Source: Cavia porcellus
Lineage: Eukaryota > Chordata > Mammalia > Rodentia > Caviidae
Assembly: GCF_034190915.1 (NCBI RefSeq)
Contig: NW_026947503.1
Coordinates: 19,314,532-19,378,531 of the forward strand
Reading direction: 5' to 3'
Length of the DNA stretch: 64,000 bases
Below the pieces are notes generated by a model, which saw only the letters and a list, made by a program, of their open reading frames with translations, had not been told where the DNA came from and ran no database searches. The position numbers and the translations under genes were made by a program. The number at the start of each line of letters is the position of its first letter. Position 1 is the stretch's first letter. Positions 49,756 to 61,974 of the stretch are shown here, one piece after another.

Positions 49756-50246
49756 GGGAACTGAGCTGCCAGAGCTGAGTTCCAGCACAGCAGCTCAGGC
49801 CCCGGGAGAGTTTAAGATCATTGCTCCCAGTGATCAAGGACCCACCCAGCTTCCAGCCACACTAGCCTGGCCTCTGCAGATTTCCAGCCTGGCTAGGCCA
49901 TGCCCAATGACCTTCTTTCAGTGCTGGGAACTGGGTCTGCCAGATGTGCATTCCAGCACACTAGTGAGAAGTTAAGATCATTGCTCCCAGTGGTTAACTG
50001 CACACCCAGCTTCTAGCCACACCAGACTAGGCTTGAGAGGTTTTGCAGCTCAACTCGACTACGCCCAACAACCTTCAATCAGGGGAGCTGAGGGCACATG
50101 AAATGAGTTCCTGTGCATCAGTGCTTCCTCAGGGAGAGCTTCGGACCATCACCCACAGTGGTTAGGAGCCCACCCAGTATCCTGGAACACTGGAGGTGGC
50201 ACGGGAGGTCCTGTGGGCCTGACTGGACCATCTCAGCCACCTCCAT
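49756..50246 (+). promoter_or_regulatory. Three tandem 5' UTR monomers of the outer L1
   Basis: Three head-to-tail copies of about 170, 157 and 164 bp start at 49756, 49926 and 50083. Each starts 'gggaactg' or 'gggagctg', then has a 'gagttcc'- or 'cattcc'-type block, 'agatcattgctcccagtg' (varied in the third), a 'cacccagc/t' block and 'ccaatgacctt'-like or 'cagccacctcc' ends. Tandem promoter monomers are known in murine L1; these are not obviously the murine types. Confidence 0.8.
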
Positions 50247-50332
50247 TAGTTCTAGCCAATAGCATAGGAGGAAATTTCCAACAAGCCCAGGAAAAGCTTT
50301 GGAACATGACTTGAAGCACAAAATATAAGAAA

Positions 50333-51240
50333 ATGACAAGATGAAAGACCAAAATGAATCTCAAACCTCCAGCCTATCACAAAAAAGCCTAAAGCCATGT
50401 ACATTGAAGAAAATATATGCCACACACCTGAAATACCTGAAGTAATAGCAACTAAAATAAAGAAGCAATTCTGGGAAGCTTTAAAGGAATTCAAATTAGA
50501 AATGATCTCCCAGGTAAAAGAAGAAATACAAAAGTAATGAAAGAGATGCTGAACACATTTAAAGAAGACATAGTTTTAAAAAATTAGAGGAACAAAACAA
50601 AAAGATAGAACCCCTGAATGAAGAATATAAGAAACAAACAGAATACATGAAGCAGATTCAAAAAGCTATACAGGAAATCAAAAATTTTATTGAAAATTGT
50701 CAAAACTGCCTCAACAAACATGAAGATAGAATTTCAGACTGCGAAGACAAGATTGCAGTTAGTGAATAAGGATGGAAAGATCTTTTAAAAATAACAAAGA
50801 ATCAGGAAATAACAATTCAACAGCTGCAAGATGAGGCAAAGAAAAGCAACATAAAATTGACAGAGATAAATGAAAAAGAAAAGGATAATACAAATGATAT
50901 AAAGAGGCTATTTACAGAAACAATAGCCGAAAATGTCCCAAACATGAGAATGGAAACTGACATTTGGATTAATGAAGCATACAGAACTCCAAATATCCAT
51001 AACCAAAATAAACACCCATAACCAAAATAAAACTACACTCAGACCATAATAATCACCATTCCAGAAATCCAACATAAGAATAGAATATTAAAACCTGTTG
51101 GAGAGAAAAGACAGATCACCTATAAAGGAAAACCTATCAGAATCACAGTAGACTTCTCAACACAAGCAATGAAGTCAAGAAGAACATAAAGTGAAATATT
51201 TTAGGTCCTAAAAGACCTTGACAAAGAACAGCTGAAGAAA
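50333..51240 (+). pseudogene. L1 ORF1 remnant (outer copy)
   Basis: ORF1 encodes the L1 RNA-binding protein with coiled coil, RNA-recognition and C-terminal domains. Aligned with the inner copy, the start codon at 50333 is followed by a stop at the fourth codon (TGA where the inner copy has CAA) and by a one-base loss a few codons later. There is also a stop near 50767, a ~20-bp tandem duplication near 50995-51030, and a deletion of about 80 bp near 51213 that removes the core of the C-terminal domain. It cannot make a functional protein. Confidence 0.85.
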
Positions 51241-51372
51241 TGCATGATCACCAAACTAACCCTGCAAAAAATACTGAAAGACAATCTAGATACACATAGG
51301 AAAAAAAACATGAAGCAAGGCAGACAACTACAAAAAAATGGAAATATAAAGTTGCAACAGCAGAAAGATAAC

Positions 51373-53228
51373 ATGTCAACAATAAACCAATATATAACAG
51401 TTATAACCATTAATGTAAATGGTCTCAATTCACCAATTATAAGAAACAGACTGAGAGAATGGATCAAGAAACAACATCCAACCTTATGCTCTCTACAAGA
51501 AACTCATCTAACCAAAAAGGAAACTCATAGACTGAAAGTCATAGGGTGGAAAACAACACTTCATGCAACAGGAACCCCCCAGAAAAGCAGGAGTAGCTAT
51601 TCCATTTGCAGACTATGTGAACTTCAAACCAAGAATGATCCAAAGAGATAAAGAAGGTCACTACATAATAGTTAGGGGAAAACTTCATGGGGAAGAGATA
51701 ACAATCTTAAAATATATGTACCAAATTCTAGAGCACCCAGATATACAAAGCAAATATTAACATAAATGAAAAATTAAATAAGCAATAACACAATTATAAC
51801 AGGAGACCTTAAAACACCACTGACACCAAGGGCTAGATCAACCAGACAGAAAATCAGCATAGAAATAACAAAACTGAATCACACCTGTGAACAAATGGAC
51901 TTGATAGACGTATACAGACTGTTCTATCCAACAATGTAAGAATATAGATTCTTCTCAGCAGTGCATAGGATATTCTCTAAAATAGACCATATACTAGCCC
52001 ACAGAACATATTTAAGTAAATGCAAATGAGTTGAATTTATCCCATGGATGTTATTGAATCATAGCCCTATGGAACTAAAAATTAATGATAAAAGAAACTG
52101 CAAAAACTCCACAAACACATGGAAACTGAATAATACACTCTTGAGCAATCAGTGGGTCACAGACGAAAGTAAAGAAAAAATTAATCAATACCTACAAACA
52201 AACAAAAATACAAATAACAACTTACTGGAATCTGTGGGATGCTAGGAAAGCAATCTTCAAAGGAAAATTTATTGCACTGAGATCCCACATCAGGAAAGCA
52301 GGATGAATACAAATAAACATGCTGATGCTACACCTCAAACATCTAGAAATAGAAGAGCAATTCAAGCCCAAAGCCAAAGGAATGGAGGAAATTCTAAAAA
52401 TAAGAATAGAAAATAATGCAATAGGGACTAAGAAAACAATCCAAAGAATCAATGAATCAAAGAATTGATTCATTGAAACAATAAATAAAATTGTTGAGTC
52501 CCTAGCCAACCTTATTTTAAAAAGAAAAAATAAAGCTCAAATTCATCCAATAATGAATGAAAAAGGTGAAATCACTACATACTGTGGAAATACAGAAGAT
52601 CATCAATAGCTATTTCAATAACCTCTAGTCTCATAAGTTCAATAACAGAAGAAATGGACACATTCCTAGAAACATATGAAGCACTAAAACTGGGTCAAGA
52701 AGATGTAAAACTGCTGAATAACCCCATTTCTATAAATGAAATTGAAAATGTGATGAAGTCCTTACCTATAAAGAAGAGCCCAGGCCCAGACGGATTCACT
52801 GCAGAATTCTACAAGAAATACAAAGAGGACTTAATGCTGACACTCCTCAACGAAATTGAAAGAGAAGCGACTCTTCCTAAGTCATTCCTGGAAGCAAATA
52901 TTACTCTAGTGTCAAAACCTGAGAAAGATCCAACTAAAAAAGAGAACTACAGGCCAGTCTCCCTAATGAACATAGATGCAAAAATCCTCAATAGAATATT
53001 GGCAAACAAGATATAGCAAATCATCAAGAAGATTATACACCATGACCAAGTGGGATTCATCCTAGGCATGCAAGGATGGTTCAACATATGTGAATCAATA
53101 AATGTAATCCACTATATCAATAGAGCCAAAAGTAAAAATCACATGATCATTTCCATAGATGCAGAAAAAGCTTTTGATAAGATCCAACATTCATTCATGA
53201 TAAGAACCTTACAGAAAATTGGAATAGA
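51373..53228 (+). pseudogene. L1 ORF2, 5' half (outer copy): endonuclease and start of RT
   Basis: The start at 51373 opens the endonuclease domain with 'ITVITINVNGLN' and the catalytic-glutamate motif 'SLQETH' near 51490. A shift near 51580 moves the frame. The 'GDFN' motif seen in the inner copy is here 'GDLK' (51802-51813), so the catalytic-loop Asn is lost. In-frame stops occur at the 'PTM*EYRFF' and 'SKCK*VEF' positions. The fingers/palm part of the reverse transcriptase (52654-53228) is fairly well preserved, with '[14 protein letters not shown]' and motif A '[12 protein letters not shown]'. It is cut at 53228 by the inner L1. Confidence 0.9.
53215..53228 (+). repeat. Target duplication of the inner L1, left copy
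   Basis: 'aaaattggaataga', lying in the outer ORF2 right after 'ccttacag'. Its partner is at 60029-60042. Confidence 0.93.
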
Positions 53229-53736
53229 CATGCAGGACCCCATTTCCAGCCTGGCAGACCTCTCTCTCTCACTTGGGGGACGCACCACAGCTTTCTGCTT
53301 GAAACAGTGAGGCAGGCCAAGCCGCTGGACCCCGTTACAGCCTTGCCGACCACCCTCTTTCACCTGGAGGGCACATGGCAGCTACGCCACCTGAAGGAGG
53401 GGAGGGAACTGGGCCAAGCTACAGGAAACTGCTCCAAATTTGCCTGCAACCGTCTTTCAGCCTGGAGAGCTCTGGCACTACTGAAACCTCCTGGAGGAAG
53501 GAGCAGTCCTGCTGAGGAGGGAAGCTTTGCTGCCACAGAGGGGAGCTGTATAGCTTGAGAAGGCTTTAGGTCTACCTGAGAGGAGCCTGGCAACCTTCTC
53601 TTAATCCAGGGGCTACGCTGTCCAAGGAGGGAGCTACACTACCAAAGGAATCCCAGGAGTCCAGGATATAAGAGACAATTTCCAACACGCCTAGGGGAAG
53701 CTTGGAACAACACTTGAAGCTCAAAAATATAGGAAA
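53229..53736 (+). promoter_or_regulatory. 5' UTR of the inner L1
   Basis: About 508 bp, markedly GC-rich, with no tandem monomer pattern like the outer copy. Only the last ~80 bp ('caatttccaacacgcctagg' through the ORF1 start) resemble the outer copy's 5' UTR. Promoter role is inferred from position. Confidence 0.75.
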
Positions 53737-54770
53737 ATGACAAAACAAAAGACCAAAATGCAATCTCAAACATCCAGCCCATCCCAAGAAAGCCTAGGAG
53801 CCATCTACATAGAAGAAAATACAGGCCACATACCTGAAATAATTGTAACCAAAATAAAGAAGCAACTCTGGGAAGCCTTAAAGGAATTCAAACAAGAAAT
53901 AATCTCTCAGGTAAAAGAAGAAATGATGGAAGAAACGAAGGAGATGATGAACATATCTAAAGAAGACACAGTTAAAAAATTGGAGAAACTAAACAAAAAG
54001 ATAGAATCCCTGGATGAACACTATAAGAAACAAACAGAATATATGAAGCAGATGCAAAGAGTTATACAGGAAACCAAACATTCCATTGAAAGTTGTAAAA
54101 ACAGCCCCAATAAATGTGAAGATAGAATTTCAGACCTCAAAGACAAGATTGCAGCCAGTGAACAGGAAAGGAAAGATGTTTTAAAAATAACCAGAAATCA
54201 GGAAATAACAATTCTACACCTGCAAGATGACGCAAAGAGAAAGAGCATAAGGTTGATAGGGATAAATGAAAAAGAAGGGGACAACATAAAGGATGTCAAA
54301 AGGATATTTAGAGAAGTAATAGCAGAAAATTTCCCACACATGAGATTGGAAACCGATATCAAGATCAATGAAGCATACAGAACTCCAAATAACCATAATC
54401 AAAATAAAACTAAACCCAGACATATAATAATCGCCATCACAGAAATCAAACAAAAGAATGGAATATTAAAAGCTGTCAGAGAAAAAAGAGAGATCACCTA
54501 CAAAGGAAGACCAATCAGAATCACAGCATATTCTCAGCACCAACAATAAAATCAAGAAGAGCATGGAGTAAAGTATTTCAGATCCTAAAAGGAAATGATT
54601 TCCAACCTAGACTGATGTACCCTGAAAAATTGTCCTTCAAAATTTATGGAGAAAGAAGATACTTCCATGACAAAGAACAGCTGAAGAGCACCAAGCTAAC
54701 CCTGCAAAGAATAGTGAAAGACAGCCTAGATACATTTAGAAAAAAACCACTAAACAAAGCATACAATTAA
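53737..54770 (+). pseudogene. L1 ORF1 (inner copy), open for 270 codons then frameshifted
   Basis: This is the best preserved frame in the window: 53737-54549, 270 codons. A Thr/Gln/Ser-rich start is followed by a long coiled coil (about residues 50-150, with heptads such as 'VKKLEKLNKKIESLDEHYKK'), then the RNA-recognition domain (about 155-230, 'SIRLIGINEKEGD', 'INEAYRTPN'), then the first part of the C-terminal domain ('ITYKGRPIRITAYS'). A one-base shift near 54527 leads to a stop. The rest of the C-terminal domain ('QPRLMYPEKLSFKIYGERRY') is readable in another frame to about 54770. The protein would be truncated in a domain needed for RNA binding, so it is probably dead. Confidence 0.9.
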
Positions 54771-54809
54771 ATAGAACAGAAAGTAAAGATGCAACAGCAG
54801 AAAGATAAC

Positions 54810-57800
54810 ATGTCAACACTAAACCAATATATAACAGTTATAACCATTAATGTAAATGGTCTCAATGCACCAATTAAAAGAAACTGACCGGCAGAATGCA
54901 TCAAGAAACAAAATCCAACCATATGCTGTCTACAAGAAACCCATCTAACCCAAAAAGATACTCACAGACTAAAGAAGGATGGAAAACAATACTTCATGCA
55001 ACAGGAACCCAAAAAAAAATGGGAGTAGCTATTCTGTTTGCACACAATGCAAATTTAAAACCAATAATGATCAGAAGGGATACAGAAGGTCACCACATAC
55101 TGGTTAGGGGAAAACTTCAAGAGGAAGAGATAACTATCTTAAATATATGTACACCAAATTCCAGAGCACCCAGCTATATAAAACAAATATTAACAGAAAT
55201 GAAAAACCAAATTAACAGCAACACAATTCTAAAAGGAGATTTTAACACACCATTGACACCAATGGGCAGATCAACCAGACAGAAAATCAGCATAGAAATA
55301 ACAAAACTGAATCACACCTGTGAACAAATGGACTTGATAGACGTATACAGACTGTTCTATCCAACAATGTAAGAATATAGATTCTTCTCAGCAGTGCATA
55401 GGACATTCTCTAAAATAGACCATATACTAGCCCACAGAACATATTTAAGTAAATGCAAATGAGTTGAATTTATCCCATGGATGTTATTGAATCATAGCCC
55501 TATGGAACTAAAAATTAATGATAAAATATACTGCAAAATCCAACAAACACATGGAAACTGAATAACACACTCTTGAGTAATCAGTGGGTCACAGAGGAAA
55601 TTAAAGAAGAAATTAAACAATACCTACAAACAAATGAAAACACAAATACAACTTACCGGAATCTGTGGGATGCAATGAAAGCTGTGCTCAGAGGAAAATT
55701 TATTGCACTGAGTTCCCACATCAGGAAAACAGAATGAATACAAATAAATAACCTGATATTACACTTCAAACATCTAGAAAAAGAAGAGCAAGTCAAGCCC
55801 AAAGCCAAAAGAAGAGAGGAAGTTATAAAAATCAGAGCAGAAATCAATGCAATAGAGACTAAAAAAAAATCCAAAAAAATCAATGAATCAAAGAGCTGGT
55901 TCTTTGAAAGAATAAACAAAATCAATAAGCCCATAGACAACCTTATTTTTAAAAAAAGGAAGAAAAAGCTCAAATTCATGCGATAAGGAATGAAAAAGGC
56001 GAAATCTCTACAGACCCTATAGATATACAGAACATCATCAACACCTATTTCGAAAAGCTCTACTCTCAAAGGTTTGATAACACAGAGGAAATAGACAGAT
56101 TTCTAGAAGCATATGAAGTACAAAAGCTAGGGCATGAAAATGTAAAACTGCTGAATAACCCAATTTCTATTAACGAAATCGAAAACGTAATTAAGTCCTT
56201 ACCTACAAAGAAAAGCAAAGGCCCAGATGGATTCACTGCAGAGTTCTACAAGAAATACAAAGAAGACTTAATGCCAACACTCCTCAAACACTTCAATGAA
56301 ATTGAAAGGGAAGCAATCCATTCTAAATCGTTCCTAGAAGCAAATATTACTCTAGTACCAAAACCAGAGAAGAACCCAACTGAAAAAGTGAATTACAGAC
56401 CAATCTCCCTATTGAACAGAGATGCAAAAATCTTCAATAAAATATTGGCAAATAGGATGCAGCAAATCATTAAGAAGATCATGCACCATGACCAAGTGGG
56501 ATTCATCCTAGGCATGTAGGGATGGCTCAACATATGTAAATCAATAAATGTAATCCACCATATCAATAGAGCCAAAAATAAGAATCATATGATCATTTCT
56601 ATAGATGCAGAAAAAGTTTTTGATAAGGTCCAACATTCGTTTATGATAAGAACCTTGTGGAAAATTGGAATAGATGGTCTCTAACTCAATATAATAAAGG
56701 CTGTCTGTGACAAACCAACAGCTAGTATCATACTAAATGGCCTAAAATTGAAGGCCTTTACTTTAAAATCAGGCACAAGACAAGGATGTCCCTTATCACC
56801 ACTCCTATTTAATAGAGTACTGGAAATATTAGCCAGAGCAATTAGACAAGAGAGAGACATAAAAGGCATAAAGATAGGAAAAGAAGAAGTTAAATTATTA
56901 TTTGCAGATGACATGATACCCTATATAGAAGACCCCCAAAACTCCATTGAAAGACTCCTAGATATAATAAATAAATTCAGCAATTTGGCTCGATACAAAA
57001 TCGATACTCAAAATTCAATAGCATTCCTATACACTAATAACAAAATCACAGAGAGATAAATAAGAAAAGAAATACCCTTCACACTAGCAACCAAAAGAAT
57101 GAAATATTTAGTAATTACTCTCATGAAAAAAGTGAAAGACCTATACAGGGAAAATTTTAATACACTGAAAAATGTAAATTGAAGATGATCTCAGAAAATA
57201 GAAAGACATCCCTTGCTCATGGATAAGAAGAATAAATATTGTGAAAATGGAGATTCTCCCAAAACTGTTATACAGATTCAATGCAATCCCAGGAAAAATA
57301 CCATCAACATACCTCATAGATCTTGAGAAATCACTCCTAAAATTCATCTGGAGCGAGAAGAGACCTAGAATAGCAAGGACAGTTCTAAGCAGCAAGGAAG
57401 TAGACATCACAATCCCTGACTTGAAGTTATACAACAAAGCAACTGAGGTAAAATCAACATGGTACTGGAACCCAAAACAGAGCCAAATATCAGTGGAATA
57501 GATTAGAAGATATAACCACAACTACAAACACACTCAATCACCTTATCTTTGATACAGGGGACAAACATGTTCACTGGAAGAACGACAGTCTCTTTAATAA
57601 ATGCTGTTGGAAAAACTGGCTCTCCGTATGCCATAAACTAAAACTAGACCCATGCCTACCACCATGTACTAAAATAAAATCTAAATTGATCAAAGATCTA
57701 AATATTAAAACTAAATCTATTGGAAGACAAATTGGGTAAAAAACCTCGAAGACATAGGAGTAGGTAGAGAATTCATGAACAAGAGTCAAACCACACAGGA

Positions 57801-58612
57801 AATACTTCCCACAGTCAATACTTGGGATCACATCTTATTAAAACGTTTCTGCACATAAAAAGGAATCTCCAACATAGTGAAAAGAAAACCCACAAACTGG
57901 GAAAAAATCCTAGTCAACTGCCCCTCAGACAAAGGACTTTTGTTTGAAACATATAAAGAATTTTAAAAAATCAGACCCTCAGAATTCAAAGACCCAGTCC
58001 AAAAATGGGTATCTGAGATGAATACACAATTCTCAGAGGAAGAAATACAAATGGCAAATAAATACATGAAAAAATGTTCATCATCATTACTCATTAGAGA
58101 AATGCAAATTAAAACCACACTGAGATATGATCTCACTCCTGAAACCATGGCCAAGATCAAGAAAACCACCAACAACAAATGCTGGAGAGGCTGTGGGGAA
58201 AAAGGAACTCTCCTGCTCTGCTGATGGGAGTGTAGACTGGTGCTACCATTGTGGAGGCCAGTCTGGAGATTTCTCAGAAAGCTGCGATTGGAAGTTCCAT
58301 TTGTTCCAGCTATCCCACTTCTAGGCATATTCCCAGAAGAACTAAAAGCATCATAGCACAGTGATATATGTGCACCCATGTTTATAGCAGTGCAATTTGT
58401 AATCACCAGATCTTGGAAACAACCTAAGTGTCCATCAACTGAGGAATGGATAAAAAAAGTTGTGGTATTTTTATACAATGGAGTACTACTCAGCTATAAA
58501 GAATGATCACATTGAGATATTTATAAATAAATGGATGCAGCTTGAGACCATACTCATAAGTGAGATAAATCAAACTCACATGTATAAATACCAAATAGTT
58601 TCCCTAGTGTAA
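54810..58612 (+). pseudogene. L1 ORF2 (inner copy): endonuclease, reverse transcriptase, Cys motif
   Basis: Full length (3.8 kb) but broken. The start at 54810 opens 'MSTLNQYITVITINVNGLN' and stops soon after; the rest of the endonuclease is in another frame (54896-55372) with an intact 'GDFNTPL' motif. After a stop it continues with 'SKIDHILAHR', the downstream Asp-His motif. The RT region (about 56140-57060) has '[12 protein letters not shown]', '[15 protein letters not shown]' and an intact 'FADD' catalytic motif (56901-56912), interrupted by stops at 'GM*GWLN' and 'DGL*LN'. In the C-terminal Cys motif 'CWRGCGEKGTLLLC' the His is replaced by Leu and a stop follows. Not functional. Confidence 0.92.
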
Positions 58613-60028
58613 GAAATGATAAGAATACATAAAAGTATGTGGTAATCATGATTCCCAATCATTCTGGTTTGAAGCCATATAATGTTTTCACTCATTAATT
58701 GGATTGGTTATAATCTAGGTTGTTTGATTTTATTGTCTGTGATAGTACAAATAGCAATTTTGAAGAAAACAAGACATCATAATTGCTAGTGCTGATTTAA
58801 TATCATCTTGTCTTGAAGTTCCAGCAAGCTGTTGTTCGTCGGTTTCCATGGGTTTTAACATGTTGAACCTTATTATATTTTACTATATGTGATATTATAA
58901 ACAAAATTTTTTTAGGCAAAGAGATGATATAGAAACTGTTGTTCTTTTTCTGTTAGCTGGTTCTAAATACCCTGTAATTCTTACATTATCTTGAATGGCT
59001 TCACACTGTCTTAATATATTTGATGCTGTAGTATCCGAAGTTATACTCAAATAATTCAAGGAAAGAGACACTATGCTGACTACTATTATGTCAGGTTATC
59101 TGGTGATGAAACACAATGATGCTTAAGTTGTTTGGTTTTGACCTATGTTGTTCTGTTACTATGTCCTCTTTTATCTCACTTTCCCACTTTTTAAAATTAA
59201 TTTATTTTTTCTTATTTTTTAATTAAGGGAAAACTAAATTTAAAAATAGTGGGATATATTACAGTAACTATTTTGTTTTCCTATTAACCTGTTTTGAACC
59301 CCTGTATTGCTCTCCCCATCTTTCTGACTGATTTTACTATATTCCGTTTTGTTTGATAGTATCAAGTTTGAGGGTATAGGCAACCGCTTTGAAGGCAATA
59401 AGATTTACTATGATGCCCATTATGGTTTGACTATTATCTTCTTTTGAAGTCCAGTAAGGTCTCCAGTGTAGGTTTTACTGGTCTTGTTCTGTGCTATTTT
59501 GTTCAATTCTATTATACCTGATGATATGGGCAACTCTTTGTAAGATAGCAAGAGGCATAATGGTAGTCATTTTTGATCACCTGGTATTCTATTTTTCCAT
59601 CATATACTATGTCCATTCTTCTGTTCTAACTGACTCTGTTTTGTTTTGTCACATTTGGTTTTATTCTCTTCAAAAAAAAAAAAGTAATAAGAACTATGGG
59701 AGTAATAAAACCCAAAAAGTGTAATTGTTATTGTAAAAAAGAGAGGAAAAGAAAGTGTCCTAAAGGATATAACTACATGTATATTTAAGTGTGCACCATA
59801 GAAAACCATATTACTGAGTTTTTTGTTGGATCATTGAACAGAACTGTCTGCAATCTCACTGTATTAATGTTCACTTTTTATGCTTTAATTTTGTAATTTG
59901 GACAACTGTTTCTAAGATGACAATATGTAACCTATTAACTAGTGATTTATTACTGTATATTTTTTTCTTGAAATTCTGTACTACTTGTACCCTTTTACTG
60001 CTTTTTTTCCTCTTTTTTCTCTTTAAAA
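58613..60028 (+). repeat. Long 3' UTR of the inner L1, multi-unit
   Basis: About 1.4 kb of AT-rich sequence. It contains repeated versions of the ~150-bp unit: a 'gtttgattttattgtctgtg' type start, then 'attttgaagaaaacaagaca', then 'atcatcttgtcttgaagttc'. Recognisable starts lie near 58725, 58870, 59340, 59500 and, weaker, 59880. An A12 tract at 59671-59682 interrupts it about 345 bp before the final A tract. The outer copy's 3' UTR is only about 580 bp. Confidence 0.75.
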
Positions 60029-60042
60029 AAAATTGGAATAGA
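60029..60042 (+). repeat. Target duplication of the inner L1, right copy
   Basis: 'aaaattggaataga', directly after the inner L1's A-rich end. Confidence 0.93.
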
Positions 60043-61974
60043 TGGTCTTTACCTCAATGTAATAAAGGCTATCTACAACAAACTAAGAGCCACAATCATA
60101 TTAAAGGCCAAAAACTAAAGCCTTTTACCTTAAAATCAGGCACAAGACAAGGATGTCCCTTATCACCACTCTTATTCAACATAGTACTGGAAATACTAGC
60201 CAGAGCAATTAGACGAGAGAGACAAATAAAAGGGATAAAGATAGGCAAAGAGGAAATTAAATTATCATTATTTGCAGATGGCATGATACTCTATATAGAA
60301 GACCCCCAAAACTCCATTGAAAGACACCTAGATATAATAAATAAATTCAGTAATGTAGCTGGATACAAAATCAATACTCAAAATTCAATAGCATTCCTAT
60401 ACACTAACAACAAAATCACTAAGAGTGAAATGAGAAGCCACACCCTTCACACTAGCATCCAAAAAAATGAAATGGATAGGAATTAATCTCAGGAAAGAAG
60501 TAAAAGATCTACACAGGGAAAATTTTAATCCCCTGAAAAGAAATCGGAGAGGATCTCAGAAAATTGAAAGACATCCGATCTCATGGATAGGGAGAATCAA
60601 TATTCTGAAAATGTCCATTCTCCCAAAACTATAATACAGATTCAATGCAATTTCAGTGAAAATACCATCAACATACCTCATTGATCTAGAAAAATCACTC
60701 TTAAAATTCATCTTGAACCAGAAGAGACCTAGAATAGCAAAGGCAATTATAAGCAGCAAAGGCAAGGCAGGAGGAATCACAATCCCTAACTTGAAGTTAT
60801 ACTACAAAGCTACTGTAATGAAATCAACATGGTACTAGAATAAAAACATATCTGAAGATCAATAGAATAGATTAGAAGATACAACTACAACTATAAACAC
60901 ACTCAACCACCTTATCTTTGATACAGGGAACAAACATGTTCACTGGAAGAACAACACTCTCTTTTATAAATGGTGCTGGAAAAACTGGTTCTCCATATGC
61001 TGAAAACTAAAACTAAACCCAGGCATATCACTATGTAATAAACTAAAATCTAAATGGATCAAAGGTCTGAATATTAAAACAGAAATACTAAATTTATTAG
61101 AAGACAAATTAGGTAAAAATCTTGAAGACATAGGGGTAGACAGAGAATTCATAAACAGGAATCAAACCACATTGGAAATATTTCCCAGAATCAATAACTG
61201 GAATCATGTCTTATTAAAAAGTTTCTGCACGTCAAAAGAAATCTCCAGCATAGTGAAAAGAAAACCCACAAACTGGGAAAAAATCTTAGTGAACTGTCCC
61301 TCAGACAAAGGACTTCTGTCTAAAACATATAATGAATTTAAAAAATCAGATCCCCAAATTCAAAGACTCATCATCTGAGATGAATACACAGGTCTCAGAT
61401 GAAGAAATACAAATGGCAAATAAATACATGAAAAAATGTTCATCATTATTAGTCATTAAAGAAATGCAAATTAAAACAACACTGATATTCCATCTCACTC
61501 CAGAATGAATGGCCAGGATCAAGAAAACTGCCAGCAACAAATGCTGGAGAGTCTGTGGGGAAAAAGGAACTCTCCTGCACTGTTGGTGGGAGTGTATACT
61601 GCTGCAAGCATTGTGGAGGTCAGTCTGGATATTTCTCAAAAAGCTGGAATTGGAAGTTCCATTTTTTTCCAGTTATCCCACCTCTAGGAATATTCCCAGA
61701 AGAACTGAAAACATCATACCACAGTGATATATGTGCACACATGTTTATAGTGGCACAATTTATAATAGGCAGATCTTGGAAACAATCTAAGTGTCCATCA
61801 ACTGAGGAATGGATAAACAAGTTGTGGTATTTTTATACAATAGAATACTACTCAGCTGTAAAGAATGAGCACATTGAGATACTTATAAGTAAGTGGACAC
61901 AACTTGAGACCATACTCGTAAGCAAAATAAATCAAACTCACATGTATAAAAACCATACAGTCTCCCTAGTGTAA
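60043..61974 (+). pseudogene. L1 ORF2, 3' half (outer copy): RT palm, thumb and Cys motif
   Basis: This resumes the outer ORF2 exactly where it was cut. It has '[15 protein letters not shown]', then the RT catalytic motif as 'FADG' (60271-60282), where the second Asp is Gly. Thumb and C-terminal parts follow ('[18 protein letters not shown]', 'RKPTNWEKILVNCPSDK') with several stops (for example near 60633 and 61377). The Cys-rich motif 'CWRVCGEKGTLLHCWWEC' (about 61540-61592) is intact, unlike the inner copy. The last frame (61555-61974) ends at the ORF2 stop. With the 5' part the total is about 3.79 kb, full length. Confidence 0.9.

Larger units (their letters stand above)
53229..60028 (+). 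mobile_element. Inner full-length L1 inserted in the outer L1's ORF2
   Basis: About 6.8 kb with a GC-rich 5' UTR (53229-53736), ORF1 (53737 to about 54770), ORF2 (54810-58612) and a long 3' UTR (58613-60028) ending 'ttttctctttaaaaaaaa'. The 14-bp duplication 'aaaattggaataga' flanks it, and the outer ORF2 resumes after it at the very next codon position ('...attggaatagatggtcttt'). It is in the same orientation as its host. Confidence 0.93.

Noticed and set aside
53360..53593. Frames in the inner L1 5' UTR (both strands) as an additional L1 ORF (ORF0-like)
   Set aside because: GC-rich sequence gives open frames by chance; no conserved start or counterpart is seen in the other L1 5' UTRs.
57963..58478. 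171-codon minus-strand frame
   Set aside because: It is the antisense shadow of the L1 ORF2 C-terminal region.
59917..60486. 189-codon frame as a fusion protein
   Set aside because: It merely runs from the inner L1's 3' UTR through the target duplication into the outer L1's RT; the junction is an insertion scar, not a gene fusion.
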